From contig CANMPD010000013.1 of the NCBI GenBank assembly GCA_947499635.1, positions 31,806 through 95,805 of the forward strand: DNA of 64,000 nt. Reading direction: 5' to 3'. This document shows, one piece after another, positions 27,654 through 37,253 of the stretch (its first letter is position 1; each line of letters begins with the position of its first letter). The notes below the pieces were generated by a model that saw nothing but the letters and a program-made list of their open reading frames with translations, ran no database searches and was not told the DNA's origin. The DNA comes from an uncultured Paracoccaceae bacterium. GTDB lineage: Bacteria > Pseudomonadota > Alphaproteobacteria > Rhodobacterales > Rhodobacteraceae. The translations under genes were made by a program, and so were the position numbers.

Positions 27654-29012
27654 TTAATTGCCTTCCGTTTCGTTCACAGCTGCCCCTGCGCCGGTGACAA
27701 TCTTTAAGGTCGCCCAGGCTTGGGCTGCGTCATTCACCGCCGAAGCCGCCGAGATTTTGGCCGTATTTGCGTTACGGTCCGTATCCAGCAGATCAAGCAG
27801 TGTAATGGCGCCATTGCGATAGTTTTCCTGCGCAAGCGACAGGGCACGACCATAGTCACTTGCCGCCGTGCGCAACAATGCGGCGCGTTGGCGGTTTCTG
27901 GACAGGCTGGATTGGGCGACCTGAACATCCTCAACAGCGTCATTTATCGCTGAACGCCATGCGATCTCGGCCTGTTTCGCGACCGAGATCTGGGCGTCTC
28001 TTTGTGCTTTCAAAAGGCCTCTGTTGAAGACTGGCAAGGACAATTGCGGCCCAAAGCTCCAAGAATCAGCACCCTCTGAGCGCCCGATTGAGCCCGAAAG
28101 TGTCAGCGCCGGATAGAGCGCAGATTCCGCAACGCCAACATTGGCAAAAGCAGCAGCCAGATCTGTTTCGGCGCTGCGCACGTCGGGGCGGTTACGCAAC
28201 AGATCTGCGGGCACACCTATGGCCCCATCGCGCGGGGTCCGCAATTGGGGTGACCCCTTTTGCATCTGTGCGACAATGATGCCTGAGGGTTCGTTCAACA
28301 AAGTTGCGATGGCATAGACATTTGCGTCAAACAATGCTGCGAATTCAGGTAAATCTGCACGGGCCGTTGACAGCAAAGCCTGTGCTTCTGCGAGTTCATA
28401 TTCGGTTGAAGCACCGGCCTGGAATTGGCTGTTGGTGATATCAACCGTTTCTTGCCGTGTGTTGATTGTGGTTCGCGTCAGCGCCAATGCCTCTTGATAG
28501 TAACGAGCATTGGAATAGGCCGAGACCAATTCCGCCAGCCATGCCAACCTGACAGTTTCCGCATCATCGCGCGCGCCGGCCAGAGACGCGATTGCCGCTT
28601 CACGCTCGCGCCGGATGCCACCAAACAGGTCGATCACCAAAGATGCGCTTAATGTACCGCTGTCCGTTGTAGAGGTGCCACTGATGTCGTCACCGCCTGC
28701 TTTGGTTGTCGAAGCAGACAGAGATCCGTCTAACGAAGCGTTCAAACCAGTTTGACGCAATTCGGCTTGTGCTTGACGGATTGCCTCAATCGCAGCTTGG
28801 CTATCAAGGTTCTGGGCAAGGCCGCGTTCAATAAAGCGACTTAGCGTCGCGTCATTGTAGCTAAGCCACCATTTCTGTTGGGAAACTTCGCCGATGGATT
28901 GGGCGCTGCCTTCTACGAAACGGTCTTCAACTGAAACCGCAGGGCGTTGATAATCGGTGCCTACCGTGCAACCCGCGACAAGCAGGCCCAATGCGAGATA
29001 GTATGGTTTCAT
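27654..29012 (-). CDS. Outer-membrane efflux lipoprotein, NodT/OprM family
   Basis: 452 residues. The N-terminus MKPYYLALGLLVAGCTVGTDYQRP carries a lipobox LVAGC, so the protein is lipidated at Cys15. Two repeats of the outer-membrane efflux protein domain follow (QKWWLSYNDATLSRFIERGL and the later RPDVRSAETDLAAAFANVGVAESALYPALTLSGSIG). It forms the trimeric TolC-like exit duct. Its start overlaps the RND pump stop by four bases. Substrates cannot be read from the sequence. Confidence 0.94.
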   Translation of the reverse strand: MKPYYLALGLLVAGCTVGTDYQRPAVSVEDRFVEGSAQSIGEVSQQKWWLSYNDATLSRFIERGLAQNLDSQAAIEAIRQAQAELRQTGLNASLDGSLSASTTKAGGDDISGTSTTDSGTLSASLVIDLFGGIRREREAAIASLAGARDDAETVRLAWLAELVSAYSNARYYQEALALTRTTINTRQETVDITNSQFQAGASTEYELAEAQALLSTARADLPEFAALFDANVYAIATLLNEPSGIIVAQMQKGSPQLRTPRDGAIGVPADLLRNRPDVRSAETDLAAAFANVGVAESALYPALTLSGSIGRSEGADSWSFGPQLSLPVFNRGLLKAQRDAQISVAKQAEIAWRSAINDAVEDVQVAQSSLSRNRQRAALLRTAASDYGRALSLAQENYRNGAITLLDLLDTDRNANTAKISAASAVNDAAQAWATLKIVTGAGAAVNETEGN

Positions 29013-32000
29013 TGGGCTTTCTCCATTGGTTTACGGAACAGTTCCGTGGTTTTGATAACCGCAACATAGAACACGGGAACCAGCACAATCCCGATCACTG
29101 CGGAAAAGATAATCCCACCAAGCATCCCCGTGCCGATAGATTTTTGCGCATTTGCACCAGCGCCTGACGCCAGCACCAACGGCATAATACCAAAGCCAAA
29201 CGCAAGCGAGGTCATCAAAATAGGACGCAGACGTTGGCGGGCTGCGATCTTTGCCGCGTCTCGCAATTCCTTGCCTTGCGCGCGTAGAACTTCGGCAAAT
29301 TCGACAATCAAAATGGCATTACGCGCTGCAAGACCGATGGTCGTCAACAAGCCCACCTTGAAATAGACATCGTTTGACTGGCCGAAATACCACGTCGTCA
29401 CCAGTGCACCGAAGATCCCGACAGGCACTGACAACATCACAGCGAAAGGCACGGCCCAGCTTTCGTACAAAGCGGCGAGACACAAGAACACAACCAAGGC
29501 CGAGATGGTATAGAGAATGGCCTCCTGATCGCCGGAAAGACGTTCCTGATAGCTAAGCCCCGTCCATGCAGAGGCATATGACCCATCCAAATTGGCAGTG
29601 AGCTCCTCCATCACGTCCATCGCATCACCCGAGCTCACGCCCGCGGCTGCTTCGCCGGACAACTCCAGCGCGCGGGTGCCGCCATAGCGTGCCAGATTGG
29701 GTGTGATCGTTTCCCAATCGCGGCTGATAAAGGAAGACAAGGGCACCATTTCAGAATTGTCGTTGTCGACGTACCATTGATCAATATCCTCAGGCTGCAT
29801 ACGCCAATTAGTGCCGCCTTGGACGATGACTTCGCGCAGGTCATTTCCAAGAGGGAAATCGTTTACATAGGTGCCTGAAAAGACAGTGGTCAGCATTGTG
29901 TTGACGGTGGACAATGACACACCAAAGGCCTCTGCTTTTTGCTGATCTATCTGCATCTTTAGGGCAGGTTCAGTTGCGGCATCGTTGCCGCGCAGGTTGG
30001 TGACCTGACCATTGGCAAGCCCATCCGCAACCAATTGGTCCGCAGCGGCGCTCAGAGCATCCATGCCAGCGCCTGATTGATCAACCAGATACATGGTAAA
30101 GCCCGACGTTGTGCCTAGGCCCTGAATAGCAGGAGGTTGCAGGACAAAGATACTGCCGAGGCGCGACTGGAAGAACCGGCCATTTGCCCGTCCCATCAGA
30201 TCTTGGGCATCCGTGCCGGGACGATCGTCATAGTCTTTGAGGCGGATGAACATCATCCCATACCGCTGCCCCGAACCAGAAAAGCTAAAGCCTACGTTGG
30301 CAAAGACGCCATCGACCATTTCCGTTTCTTCTGTCAGCAGGTAGTTTTCGATCTGTTCAATCGTGTTTTGCGTCTGCTGCGCGGTTGACCCTTGGGGCAG
30401 TTCGATCATCGTCATCAAAACGCCCTGATCTTCGGTCGGAAGAAAGGAACTGGGCAGGCGATCATAGATCCAATACGCACCAAAGCTGATCAGACCCAGT
30501 ACCGCGACCATTCGAAACGGTCGCAGCGAAAGCCCTCCGACAACCGTACCATAGCGATCCGTCAGGCGCTCAAGGCCCGTATTAAACCAACGCAAAGGGG
30601 CGATGATTTTCTTGTCATGATTGGGCTTCAAAAGCTGGGCACACATGGCAGGTGTCAGGATCAAGGCGACAAACAGCGACAAGACCATGGCCGAAATGAT
30701 TGTGACCGAGAACTGTTTGTAAATCACGCCGGTTGATCCGGACATAAAGGCCATCGGCAAGAACACCGCGGACAGGACCATCACAATACCGATCAAAGCG
30801 GATGAGATTTCCCCCATGCTTTTCTCAGTTGCGGCAACCACATCCAGCCCTTCTTCCTCCATCACACGTTCGACGTTTTCGACCACAACAATCGCATCAT
30901 CGACCAGCAGACCAATGGCCAAGACCAAGGCAAACATCGACAATGTATTGATCGACATATCAAAGGCCGCCAAAATTCCAAAGGTACCTAGTAAAACAAC
31001 AGGCACAGCAATGGTCGGAATGATCGTCGCGCGCCAGCTTTGCAAAAAGATAAAGATGACGAGGAACACTAGAATGATCGCTTCGATGAGTGTCTCATAG
31101 ACCTGCTCGATCGATTGCTCCACAAAGGGGGACGTGTCGTAGGGGTATTCAACGCTCACACCTTCGGGCAAAGCGCCTGACAACCCGTCAACGACTTCGC
31201 GCACAGCCTCTGCAGTATCTACCGCGTTGGCGCCTGAAGACAGGTTTACAGCAAAGCCCGCAGCAGGTTTGCCGTTGAAACGGCTAACACTGCCATAGTC
31301 TTCTGCGCCCAGCTCGACAGTGGCCACGTCCGCGAGATAGACTGCAGATCCGTCTTCATTTGTTTTTAGCAGGATATTTTCAAAGTCCCCGACACTCTCA
31401 AGTTGAGACTGCGCGGACAGTGAAACCGTGAATTGCTGTCCTGTGACAACAGGTTGGTCGCCCAGGCTGCCGACGGTGACGTTTGTATTCTGCTCTGAAA
31501 CCGCTGTTGTGACATCCACGGATGTCAGCTGGTACTGGTACAGTTTTTCGGGGTTCAACCAGATACGCATCGCATATTCTGTGCCAAACAAGCTGATCGA
31601 GCCGACGCCGGATGTCCGTTGAACCGCATCTTCGATCGTACTGCTAAGAAGATCGCCCAGTTCAAGGGAAGAATATTTGCCGTCTTCACTGACCAAAGCG
31701 CCGACCAACAGGACCGAGGTTGTCGAACGGGTAACCGAAACGCCTAGGTTTGTGACCACGTCAGGCAGTTGCGATTCCACGAGCTGCAGTTTGTTTTGCA
31801 CCTGAACCTGCGCCATATCAGGATCGATCGTGCCGTCAAAAGTCAAAGAAATACTGGCCGAACCTTCGCTCGAGGACGAGGTCATATAGGTGAGACCGTC
31901 CAACCCTGTCAGCCCGCTCTCGATCACGGTGGTTACAGAGTTCTCGACCGTTGCAGCCGAGGCCCCGGTGTAGGATGCAGAGATGCGCACTGTTGTGGGT

Positions 32001-32116
32001 GCGATGTCAGGATATTGCGAAATCGGCAGGCTGGTCATGCTGTACGCGCCAAGCAACATGGTCGCGATGGCAAGAACCCAGGCAAAAACCGGGCGGTGAA
32101 TAAAGAAAGACGCCAT
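29009..32116 (-). CDS. RND multidrug efflux pump, HAE1 (AcrB) family
   Basis: 1035 residues with the AcrB layout: N-terminal MASFFIHRPVFAWVLAIATMLLGAYSM, two large periplasmic domains and twelve membrane helices. The proton-relay pair DD is in VLAIGLLVDDAIVVVENVERVM, and the C-terminal GLLTTIGLAARNAILIVEFAEVLRAQGKEL is characteristic. It exports drugs or lipophilic compounds with proton import, together with the adaptor and outer-membrane protein encoded on either side. It starts 3 bases after the adaptor stop. Confidence 0.97.
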   Translation of the reverse strand: MASFFIHRPVFAWVLAIATMLLGAYSMTSLPISQYPDIAPTTVRISASYTGASAATVENSVTTVIESGLTGLDGLTYMTSSSSEGSASISLTFDGTIDPDMAQVQVQNKLQLVESQLPDVVTNLGVSVTRSTTSVLLVGALVSEDGKYSSLELGDLLSSTIEDAVQRTSGVGSISLFGTEYAMRIWLNPEKLYQYQLTSVDVTTAVSEQNTNVTVGSLGDQPVVTGQQFTVSLSAQSQLESVGDFENILLKTNEDGSAVYLADVATVELGAEDYGSVSRFNGKPAAGFAVNLSSGANAVDTAEAVREVVDGLSGALPEGVSVEYPYDTSPFVEQSIEQVYETLIEAIILVFLVIFIFLQSWRATIIPTIAVPVVLLGTFGILAAFDMSINTLSMFALVLAIGLLVDDAIVVVENVERVMEEEGLDVVAATEKSMGEISSALIGIVMVLSAVFLPMAFMSGSTGVIYKQFSVTIISAMVLSLFVALILTPAMCAQLLKPNHDKKIIAPLRWFNTGLERLTDRYGTVVGGLSLRPFRMVAVLGLISFGAYWIYDRLPSSFLPTEDQGVLMTMIELPQGSTAQQTQNTIEQIENYLLTEETEMVDGVFANVGFSFSGSGQRYGMMFIRLKDYDDRPGTDAQDLMGRANGRFFQSRLGSIFVLQPPAIQGLGTTSGFTMYLVDQSGAGMDALSAAADQLVADGLANGQVTNLRGNDAATEPALKMQIDQQKAEAFGVSLSTVNTMLTTVFSGTYVNDFPLGNDLREVIVQGGTNWRMQPEDIDQWYVDNDNSEMVPLSSFISRDWETITPNLARYGGTRALELSGEAAAGVSSGDAMDVMEELTANLDGSYASAWTGLSYQERLSGDQEAILYTISALVVFLCLAALYESWAVPFAVMLSVPVGIFGALVTTWYFGQSNDVYFKVGLLTTIGLAARNAILIVEFAEVLRAQGKELRDAAKIAARQRLRPILMTSLAFGFGIMPLVLASGAGANAQKSIGTGMLGGIIFSAVIGIVLVPVFYVAVIKTTELFRKPMEKAQ

Positions 32117-32119
32117 GGA

Positions 32120-33310
32120 TTATTCCTCGACCGCAGGGGCAGTATCGGCAGAAATATCCTGCGTCACGCCGTTCTCATCTATTGTGACAGGCACAGGGCT
32201 CACCTCTTGGCCGGACCGCAGTGATGAGAAACCATCCACCACCAGTTGATCGCCATCGCTTAAGCCTTCGCGCACGATCCAGGCGTTTTCATAAGCCCCT
32301 TCATCCACAAGTGTGACCTGTTCGACTATATTGTCCTCGCCGACAACATATGCGGTCAACTTGCCTGAGTTACTGCGCGATGTTGCACGTTGTGGCACCA
32401 GATATGCTTGCATTGTTCCCAATGTAACTGCGCCGCGTACAAACATTCCGGGGATGATGATTTGTTCGGGGTTGTCAAAGGCAAAGCGGATGGTCACCGT
32501 TCCGGTGGTTGTCGATACAGTGTTGCTAGGGGTAACCAGCTCTCCGACGCCACGGTAGATGTCGCCGTTTTCAAGCGTCAAAGTGGCCTCAAGGTTATCG
32601 TTGCGCTCCAGAGTTCCCTCTGCGATCCCTTTGCGGACTGATAAAATGCGCGAGCTGGATTCAACCATATCCACGTAAATTGGATCGGATGTGACAATCG
32701 TCGTCAATTCATCCGCTTGGCTTGCTGTGACCAGATCTCCTACGGAAACAGAGGTCACATCCGCACGTCCCGCGATGGGGCTGCGCAGTGTTGTCCACGA
32801 CAATTCGGTTTCGGCATAGTCCAGCGCGGCCTTATTCGCGTCCAGTGTCGCTTTGGCCTCAGCTAGACTAGACTGTGCAGCCTCTACTTCGGCTTCGGTA
32901 TAACCGCGTCCAGACAATTGCTGCGCACGATCATATGCGGCCTGCATCACAGGCAAGTTTGCCTCGGCTGTTGCCACATCTGCACGTGCGGTTGCGACAG
33001 CCGCGACATATGAGGCATCGTCAATGCGAAAAAGCGGATCGCCCACTTTGAGGAGCTGACCCGGCGTGTAAAGTATCTCCTCTATAACACCTCCCACACG
33101 CGGACGTACGCTGACGTCTTGGGACGCAACAGCACGCCCCGGAGAGGTTACGACGCGGGGGATCTCTTGCAAATTGACCGCGATGACACCAACCTCGCTC
33201 GGGCCCATCGGTGGCATCTCACCAAATGGCGCACCCTGGGCGGCAAGCAATGTGCTTGATGCAGCCAACGCGACGGCGGCCCCTGTCATCTTCCAAACGC
33301 GAACCATCAT
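32120..33310 (-). CDS. RND efflux periplasmic adaptor (membrane-fusion) protein
   Basis: About 396 residues from the ATG at 33310, which has GGAG 6 bases upstream; the open frame reaches 33478, but its extra residues lack the signal pattern. The signal peptide MMVRVWKMTGAAVALAASSTLLAAQ is clear. A lipoyl/coiled-coil hairpin region follows (RVGGVIEEILYTPGQLLKVGDPLFRID then alternating A/E-rich helices), then beta-barrel domains with VYVDMVES and PGMFVRGAVTLG. It bridges pump and outer-membrane duct. First gene of the three-gene efflux operon. Confidence 0.94.
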   Translation of the reverse strand: MMVRVWKMTGAAVALAASSTLLAAQGAPFGEMPPMGPSEVGVIAVNLQEIPRVVTSPGRAVASQDVSVRPRVGGVIEEILYTPGQLLKVGDPLFRIDDASYVAAVATARADVATAEANLPVMQAAYDRAQQLSGRGYTEAEVEAAQSSLAEAKATLDANKAALDYAETELSWTTLRSPIAGRADVTSVSVGDLVTASQADELTTIVTSDPIYVDMVESSSRILSVRKGIAEGTLERNDNLEATLTLENGDIYRGVGELVTPSNTVSTTTGTVTIRFAFDNPEQIIIPGMFVRGAVTLGTMQAYLVPQRATSRSNSGKLTAYVVGEDNIVEQVTLVDEGAYENAWIVREGLSDGDQLVVDGFSSLRSGQEVSPVPVTIDENGVTQDISADTAPAVEE

Positions 33311-33347
33311 ATGGGTCTCCATTCTTGACTGTCTTAAATTTTGTTGC

Positions 33348-33376
33348 CGTATATGCAAAACGTGCACACTATGCAA
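33348..33376 (-). promoter_or_regulatory. Probable sigma-70 promoter of the RND operon
   Basis: On the minus strand TTGCAT (33376-33371) and TATACG (33353-33348) are spaced by 17 bases, about 40 bases before the adaptor start. The spacer holds GTGCAC, and TTGCATA occurs twice 18 bases apart, which may be a regulator site. Confidence 0.4.
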
Positions 33377-33629
33377 GATTTTTAAAATGACACTTCTGTT
33401 ACGAAGGCAACGATGGGAAACAGCGCGTAACATCCAGTTGGTAACGCTGGAATGTGCCGCCCCACGGGGCCGTGGCACTGTAACGATAGGAAAATCTCTG
33501 CGGCAATGTTAGATATTTTCTGCAAGAAATGAATGCCGCATCAATTCTTTCGGCAGCAACCGTCCTATTGTTATCTGTAGGAATGCGCAGGTTTTGATGG
33601 CGCATGGGATGCCAGTAAACTTGAGGCCA
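33377..33629. other. Spacer between tetR and the RND operon with strong hairpins
   Basis: No gene. GTGCC-GCCCC (33454-33463) pairs with GGGGC and GGCAC (33466-33478, with a 3-base bulge). A smaller CATCCAG/CTGGAATG foldback sits directly beside it (about 33431-33454). Neither has a U-run on the minus strand, so they look more like leader or operator elements than terminators. Confidence 0.4.
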
Positions 33630-34202
33630 TCACACAAAGATCTCGGATGTTATGTCCTTGGCAAGCTTGGCATCCAACGGGTTTCGATTCAAAAGCCGAT
33701 ACCAAAAGGCGCCATGAACCAAGGCTGACATCATGACAGCATCGCGGCCCGAAGAAAGCTCCCCGCGCTCTTGGGCGTGGCGCAGTAGGCTTGTGATCAT
33801 TTCTTCCCGAGGTAAAACAAAGCGCGTGTAAAACGACGCCTGAAACGCAGCATCACGCTGCGCGGATGCCACAAGCGCCCGCAAAGTGTCACCGTCGATG
33901 TTCAAGTGCTCGAAGATTTTCACCAAGAATTCTTCTAGTAAGGTTCGACAGTCTTTCGCATCATCCCAACGTGGCTGGGCAGCATAAGTGTTCGTTGCCT
34001 CAAAGACCGCCTCAAGAACAAGATCTGCCTTGGTGCTCCAGCGGTTGTAAAGCGTTTGCCGCGCCACACCCGCTTCTTTGATAATCGCTGCGATCGAGAC
34101 GTTTTCATAACCGTACTCCCGCACCAAATGCAGCGCAGCGGCTTTCAACGCTGTGCTTGCTTGCGCGTTAATAGGGCGTCCACCCGCTTTTTTTTCCGAC
34201 AT
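33630..34202 (-). CDS. TetR/AcrR family transcriptional regulator
   Basis: 190 residues. The N-terminal HTH reads ALKAAALHLVREYGYENVSIAAIIKEAGVARQTLYNRWSTKADLVLEAV, and the C-terminal helical domain is of the TetR_C type with LVHGAFWYRLLNRNPLDAKLA. AGGAGC precedes the ATG. It stands between a leftward RND operon (same strand, downstream) and a divergent MFS exporter, so local repression of efflux genes released by a drug-like ligand is the likely role. Two operator-like repeats lie in the divergent promoter region. Confidence 0.93.
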   Translation of the reverse strand: MSEKKAGGRPINAQASTALKAAALHLVREYGYENVSIAAIIKEAGVARQTLYNRWSTKADLVLEAVFEATNTYAAQPRWDDAKDCRTLLEEFLVKIFEHLNIDGDTLRALVASAQRDAAFQASFYTRFVLPREEMITSLLRHAQERGELSSGRDAVMMSALVHGAFWYRLLNRNPLDAKLAKDITSEIFV

Positions 34203-34246
34203 GCACAGCTCCTGTTCGATAACGCAGAGTTATATCATATTGCTTA

Positions 34247-34288
34247 TTAGACTTTAATCCATTAATTAAATTTAGACTGCAATCTAAA
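34247..34288. promoter_or_regulatory. Two operator-like repeats between tetR and the MFS gene
   Basis: TTTAGACTGCAATCTAAA (34271-34288) is a palindrome with one mismatched pair. A related half, TTAGACTTTAATCC, begins at 34247, exactly 25 bases before the matching TTAGACT at 34272. The shared pattern is TTAGACT-NN-AATC. The position between divergent genes suggests the TetR protein's own operator. Confidence 0.6.
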
Positions 34289-34318
34289 AACGCACCTAAC
34301 AATATGCATGGAGCAAAA

Positions 34319-35539
34319 ATGTCTCGTATTTCCCTCACACCACGCCGTGCCGTTGCCATTACGGCGACGTTGGGCTTGCTCTCAATCTTTCCGCCCTTGG
34401 CCACAGATATGTATCTTGCCGCGCTGGGTGATCTGGCGACGTCTATGAACGCCAGCCACACAGCCGCCGAACTTTCTTTGTCGATATTTTTTCTGGGGCT
34501 TTGTTTTGGTCAAATACTGATTGGCCCGTTGACGGACACCTATGGTCGTAAGGCGCCGTTGCTGGTTGGGATCGTATTGTTTACGGGCACCTCTATCATC
34601 TTGCCTTTGCTCAGCAATATCGCGTGGTTCAATGCGTTGCGTTTCATCCAGGCAATCGGCGCAAGCGCTGGTATGGTGGTTGGTCGCGCCATGGTGAAAG
34701 ACCTCTATGAGGGGCGACAGGCTGCAAAAGTCATGACTGTACTTGTCATGTTATTGACGATCGGGCCGATTGTTTCACCCACATTAGGGAGCCTCCTGCT
34801 TGAGACGTTCGGCTGGAAGTCAATCTTTGTGACCATGGCCCTCATCAGTGTTGTCGCGCTGGCCCTGTCCTGTGTGACGTTGCCCGAAACGTTGCCCGTT
34901 GCTGAGCGCAAGGAACAGCCATTTCGCACAGGTATGAAAACCGCTGGATTGCTGCTGTCGCAGGGCAAATTTGTTACGATGGCGCTTGTTGCAGGCATGA
35001 TTCAAAGTGGCATGTTTGCGTTCATCACCGGATCGTCGGGCGTCTTCCAGGGGATTTTCGGGCTAAGCTCATTTGAATTTGGGATCATGTTTGCCGTCAT
35101 TGCAACCGCGTTGATTATTTTCGGACGGGTGAACGGGGTCTTGCTCAATCGCTATAGCCCTGAGCAGATCCTTAAAGCGGTGTTGCCCTTGTTTGTTGCA
35201 TCAACATTGGTGCTTACAGTGATGTCTCAGTCAAACTCACTTATCGCTTTTGCTGTTCCGCTGTGGGTCTCGATTGGTTTGGTTGGGCTGCTTTCATCCA
35301 ACGCAATGGCGATTGCGATGGAATTGACCAAAGCAGGGGCTGGCATGGGGTCGGCCTTGCTGGGTGCCATTCAGTTTGCCATCGCCTTTACTGTTTCGTC
35401 CAGCGTTGCCATCGGGGGCACCTCCACTGCACTGCCGATGTCGCTTGGGCTTTTGGTTCCCGCCAGTTTTGCCGCGGTCCTGTTCTTTGTGGCAGAGCGT
35501 TTTGCGCGCAAACCAGACACGCAAAGCGCAGCACTTTAA
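34319..35539 (+). CDS. MFS multidrug exporter, Bcr/CflA type
   Basis: 406 residues from the ATG at 34319, which has GGAG 5 bases upstream; an earlier ATG at 34304 lacks one. Twelve hydrophobic segments are present. FPPLATDMYLAALGDLA (conserved P-TDMYLPALP motif) and GPLTDTYGRKAPLLVG (motif A loop) place it in the DHA1 Bcr/CflA group of proton-driven drug exporters. It is divergent from the TetR gene and probably under its control. A large inverted repeat follows the stop. Confidence 0.92.
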   Translation: MSRISLTPRRAVAITATLGLLSIFPPLATDMYLAALGDLATSMNASHTAAELSLSIFFLGLCFGQILIGPLTDTYGRKAPLLVGIVLFTGTSIILPLLSNIAWFNALRFIQAIGASAGMVVGRAMVKDLYEGRQAAKVMTVLVMLLTIGPIVSPTLGSLLLETFGWKSIFVTMALISVVALALSCVTLPETLPVAERKEQPFRTGMKTAGLLLSQGKFVTMALVAGMIQSGMFAFITGSSGVFQGIFGLSSFEFGIMFAVIATALIIFGRVNGVLLNRYSPEQILKAVLPLFVASTLVLTVMSQSNSLIAFAVPLWVSIGLVGLLSSNAMAIAMELTKAGAGMGSALLGAIQFAIAFTVSSSVAIGGTSTALPMSLGLLVPASFAAVLFFVAERFARKPDTQSAAL

Positions 35540-35600
35540 GCCTGACTGAAAGGCGGACGTCGACCGTCAATGGCAGCATGACGGTTGTATCTTTCGGGCT

Positions 35601-35632
35601 TTGCGTTGCGTGCTGTATTGCACGCAACGCAA
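35601..35632. terminator. Large perfect hairpin between convergent MFS and amidase genes
   Basis: TTGCGTTGCGTGC (35601-35613) and GCACGCAACGCAA (35620-35632) form a 13-bp perfect stem with a 6-base loop. It lies between the two stops and can act for both strands, although no long U-run follows. Confidence 0.7.
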
Positions 35633-35641
35633 GATCTTATC

Positions 35642-37147
35642 TTACGCATATGCGGTTTCTAGGGCTTGTGCCACGCTGAACAATGTCATCTCGTCGTGAT
35701 GGCGTGCAGTGAGCATCGCACCGATGGGGCGGCCATCTGCGGTGTCACCCACAGGAACAGATATGGCGGGATGACCTGTGGCACAGGCGGGCGCTGTATT
35801 GCCAACCATTTCAAAGGCGCGTGCGATCACCTCTGCGGGTCCGGCATCCTTTGCAGGCAAACGCGTGGTTGCAATAGGTGTTGTTGGCATCAGCAAGACG
35901 TCCACCTCAGACAAGGCGCGCTCGTAATCAGCGGTCAAAAGCCGGTTGAGGTTCTGCGCCTTGCCATAGTACCGTCCGTCGTTGCGCGAGGATGCGAAGT
36001 GTCCCGTTAGCATCCCTAACTTCATGGTTTCAGACAGCTCATCCGCACGGTCCTTCCATCCTTTTTGGGCGTCTAACAGACCCTCGAGGAACACGGTCTT
36101 CATATTCGTGCCGTATGCATTGTGACGCATCATCAGATCATATGCGCCCTCGAGAAAAATAGGCGTCCAGATTGCGGCACCAGCGGCATGCAGCGGAACG
36201 GAGACTGTGCTGACGATTGCGCCTGCTGCCGCAAGTTTTTGAGCAGCCTCCATCACACGCTCGTCCACTTCAGCTTCCGCACCAGGTGTGCCAAAGCCCT
36301 CGGGGACAATGCCAATCCGCAAGCCTTTGACACCGCGATCCAGCGCTTCGGTATAGGGCTGAGAGGGGGCGCCGCTCTGGCGTGGGTCAAGACCATCCGG
36401 TCCGGCCATAACCTCTAGCATCAATGCGTTATCCGCCACGGTCCGGGTAATTGGCCCCGCGTGATCCAGCGTGAGTTCCACGGCGAAAATACCAGTGTAA
36501 GGCACAAGCCCGTGGGTTGGCTTTAATCCCACGACACCACAATAAGACGCCGGAATACGGACAGAGCCCCCCTGATCACCGCCGGTTGCCATATCTACCA
36601 ATCCTGCGGCAACCAAGGCCGCTGACCCCGAAGACGACCCCCCTGCGTTAAAGCCCGGCACCTTCGGATTTTCGACAAACCCGTTTATAGAGGTATGGCT
36701 TCCCCCCGATGCGCAATAGAATTCGCAATTGGCTTTTCCAAGGATCTCACCACCTGCGTCCAAGATACGCGTTACAATGGTCGCGTCTATATCCGGGACA
36801 TATTCTGACAAAATGGAGGTGCCGTTCGCCATCGGTAAACCCGCAACACAAACATTATCCTTGATCGCGACACGTTTGTTCGCAAGTTTGCCTGTGGCAG
36901 CCCCCTTGAGGGCCGCCTTGATGGCCCACGCATTATAGGGGTTGTCCTCGGGCGCTGGTTTTTCTCCGCTGGCACGCGGATACGTCACCTCGGGTAAGTC
37001 CTCTTCGAGACTATCCACCAGATCATAAGCATCAAGCTGACCCTGCATCAATTCATGGTAAATTGCGGCTTCGGCGGCGTCGAAATGTATGCCGATTTCT
37101 AATGCGGCGGCTTGAACCTCTTCAACGGTCGGTCGGGTGATGGTCAT
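35642..37147 (-). CDS. Amidase, amidase-signature family (nitrile-metabolism type)
   Basis: 501 residues. The Ser-cisSer-Lys triad is visible: K96 in VAIKDNV, cis-Ser in [10 protein letters not shown] (about 172) and nucleophile S195 in GGDQGGSVRIPAS. An N-terminal helical extension of about 70 residues and HGLVPYTG resemble the enantioselective amidases of Rhodococcus nitrile metabolism. It hydrolyses an amide to acid and ammonia in the cytosol. It is the last gene of the amide operon, with AAGGAA ahead of the start, and is a clear paralogue of the next upstream gene. The substrate is not known. Confidence 0.9.
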   Translation of the reverse strand: MTITRPTVEEVQAAALEIGIHFDAAEAAIYHELMQGQLDAYDLVDSLEEDLPEVTYPRASGEKPAPEDNPYNAWAIKAALKGAATGKLANKRVAIKDNVCVAGLPMANGTSILSEYVPDIDATIVTRILDAGGEILGKANCEFYCASGGSHTSINGFVENPKVPGFNAGGSSSGSAALVAAGLVDMATGGDQGGSVRIPASYCGVVGLKPTHGLVPYTGIFAVELTLDHAGPITRTVADNALMLEVMAGPDGLDPRQSGAPSQPYTEALDRGVKGLRIGIVPEGFGTPGAEAEVDERVMEAAQKLAAAGAIVSTVSVPLHAAGAAIWTPIFLEGAYDLMMRHNAYGTNMKTVFLEGLLDAQKGWKDRADELSETMKLGMLTGHFASSRNDGRYYGKAQNLNRLLTADYERALSEVDVLLMPTTPIATTRLPAKDAGPAEVIARAFEMVGNTAPACATGHPAISVPVGDTADGRPIGAMLTARHHDEMTLFSVAQALETAYA

Positions 37148-37253
37148 GAGATTTCCTTTTTATTTCAACATCAATGCGGGGATGTCATCGTCGCGGATGA
37201 AGGCGTTCGCTGCGCTGGGCGTTGGTTGCGGGCTGTGGCAAAGCATGAAGAGA

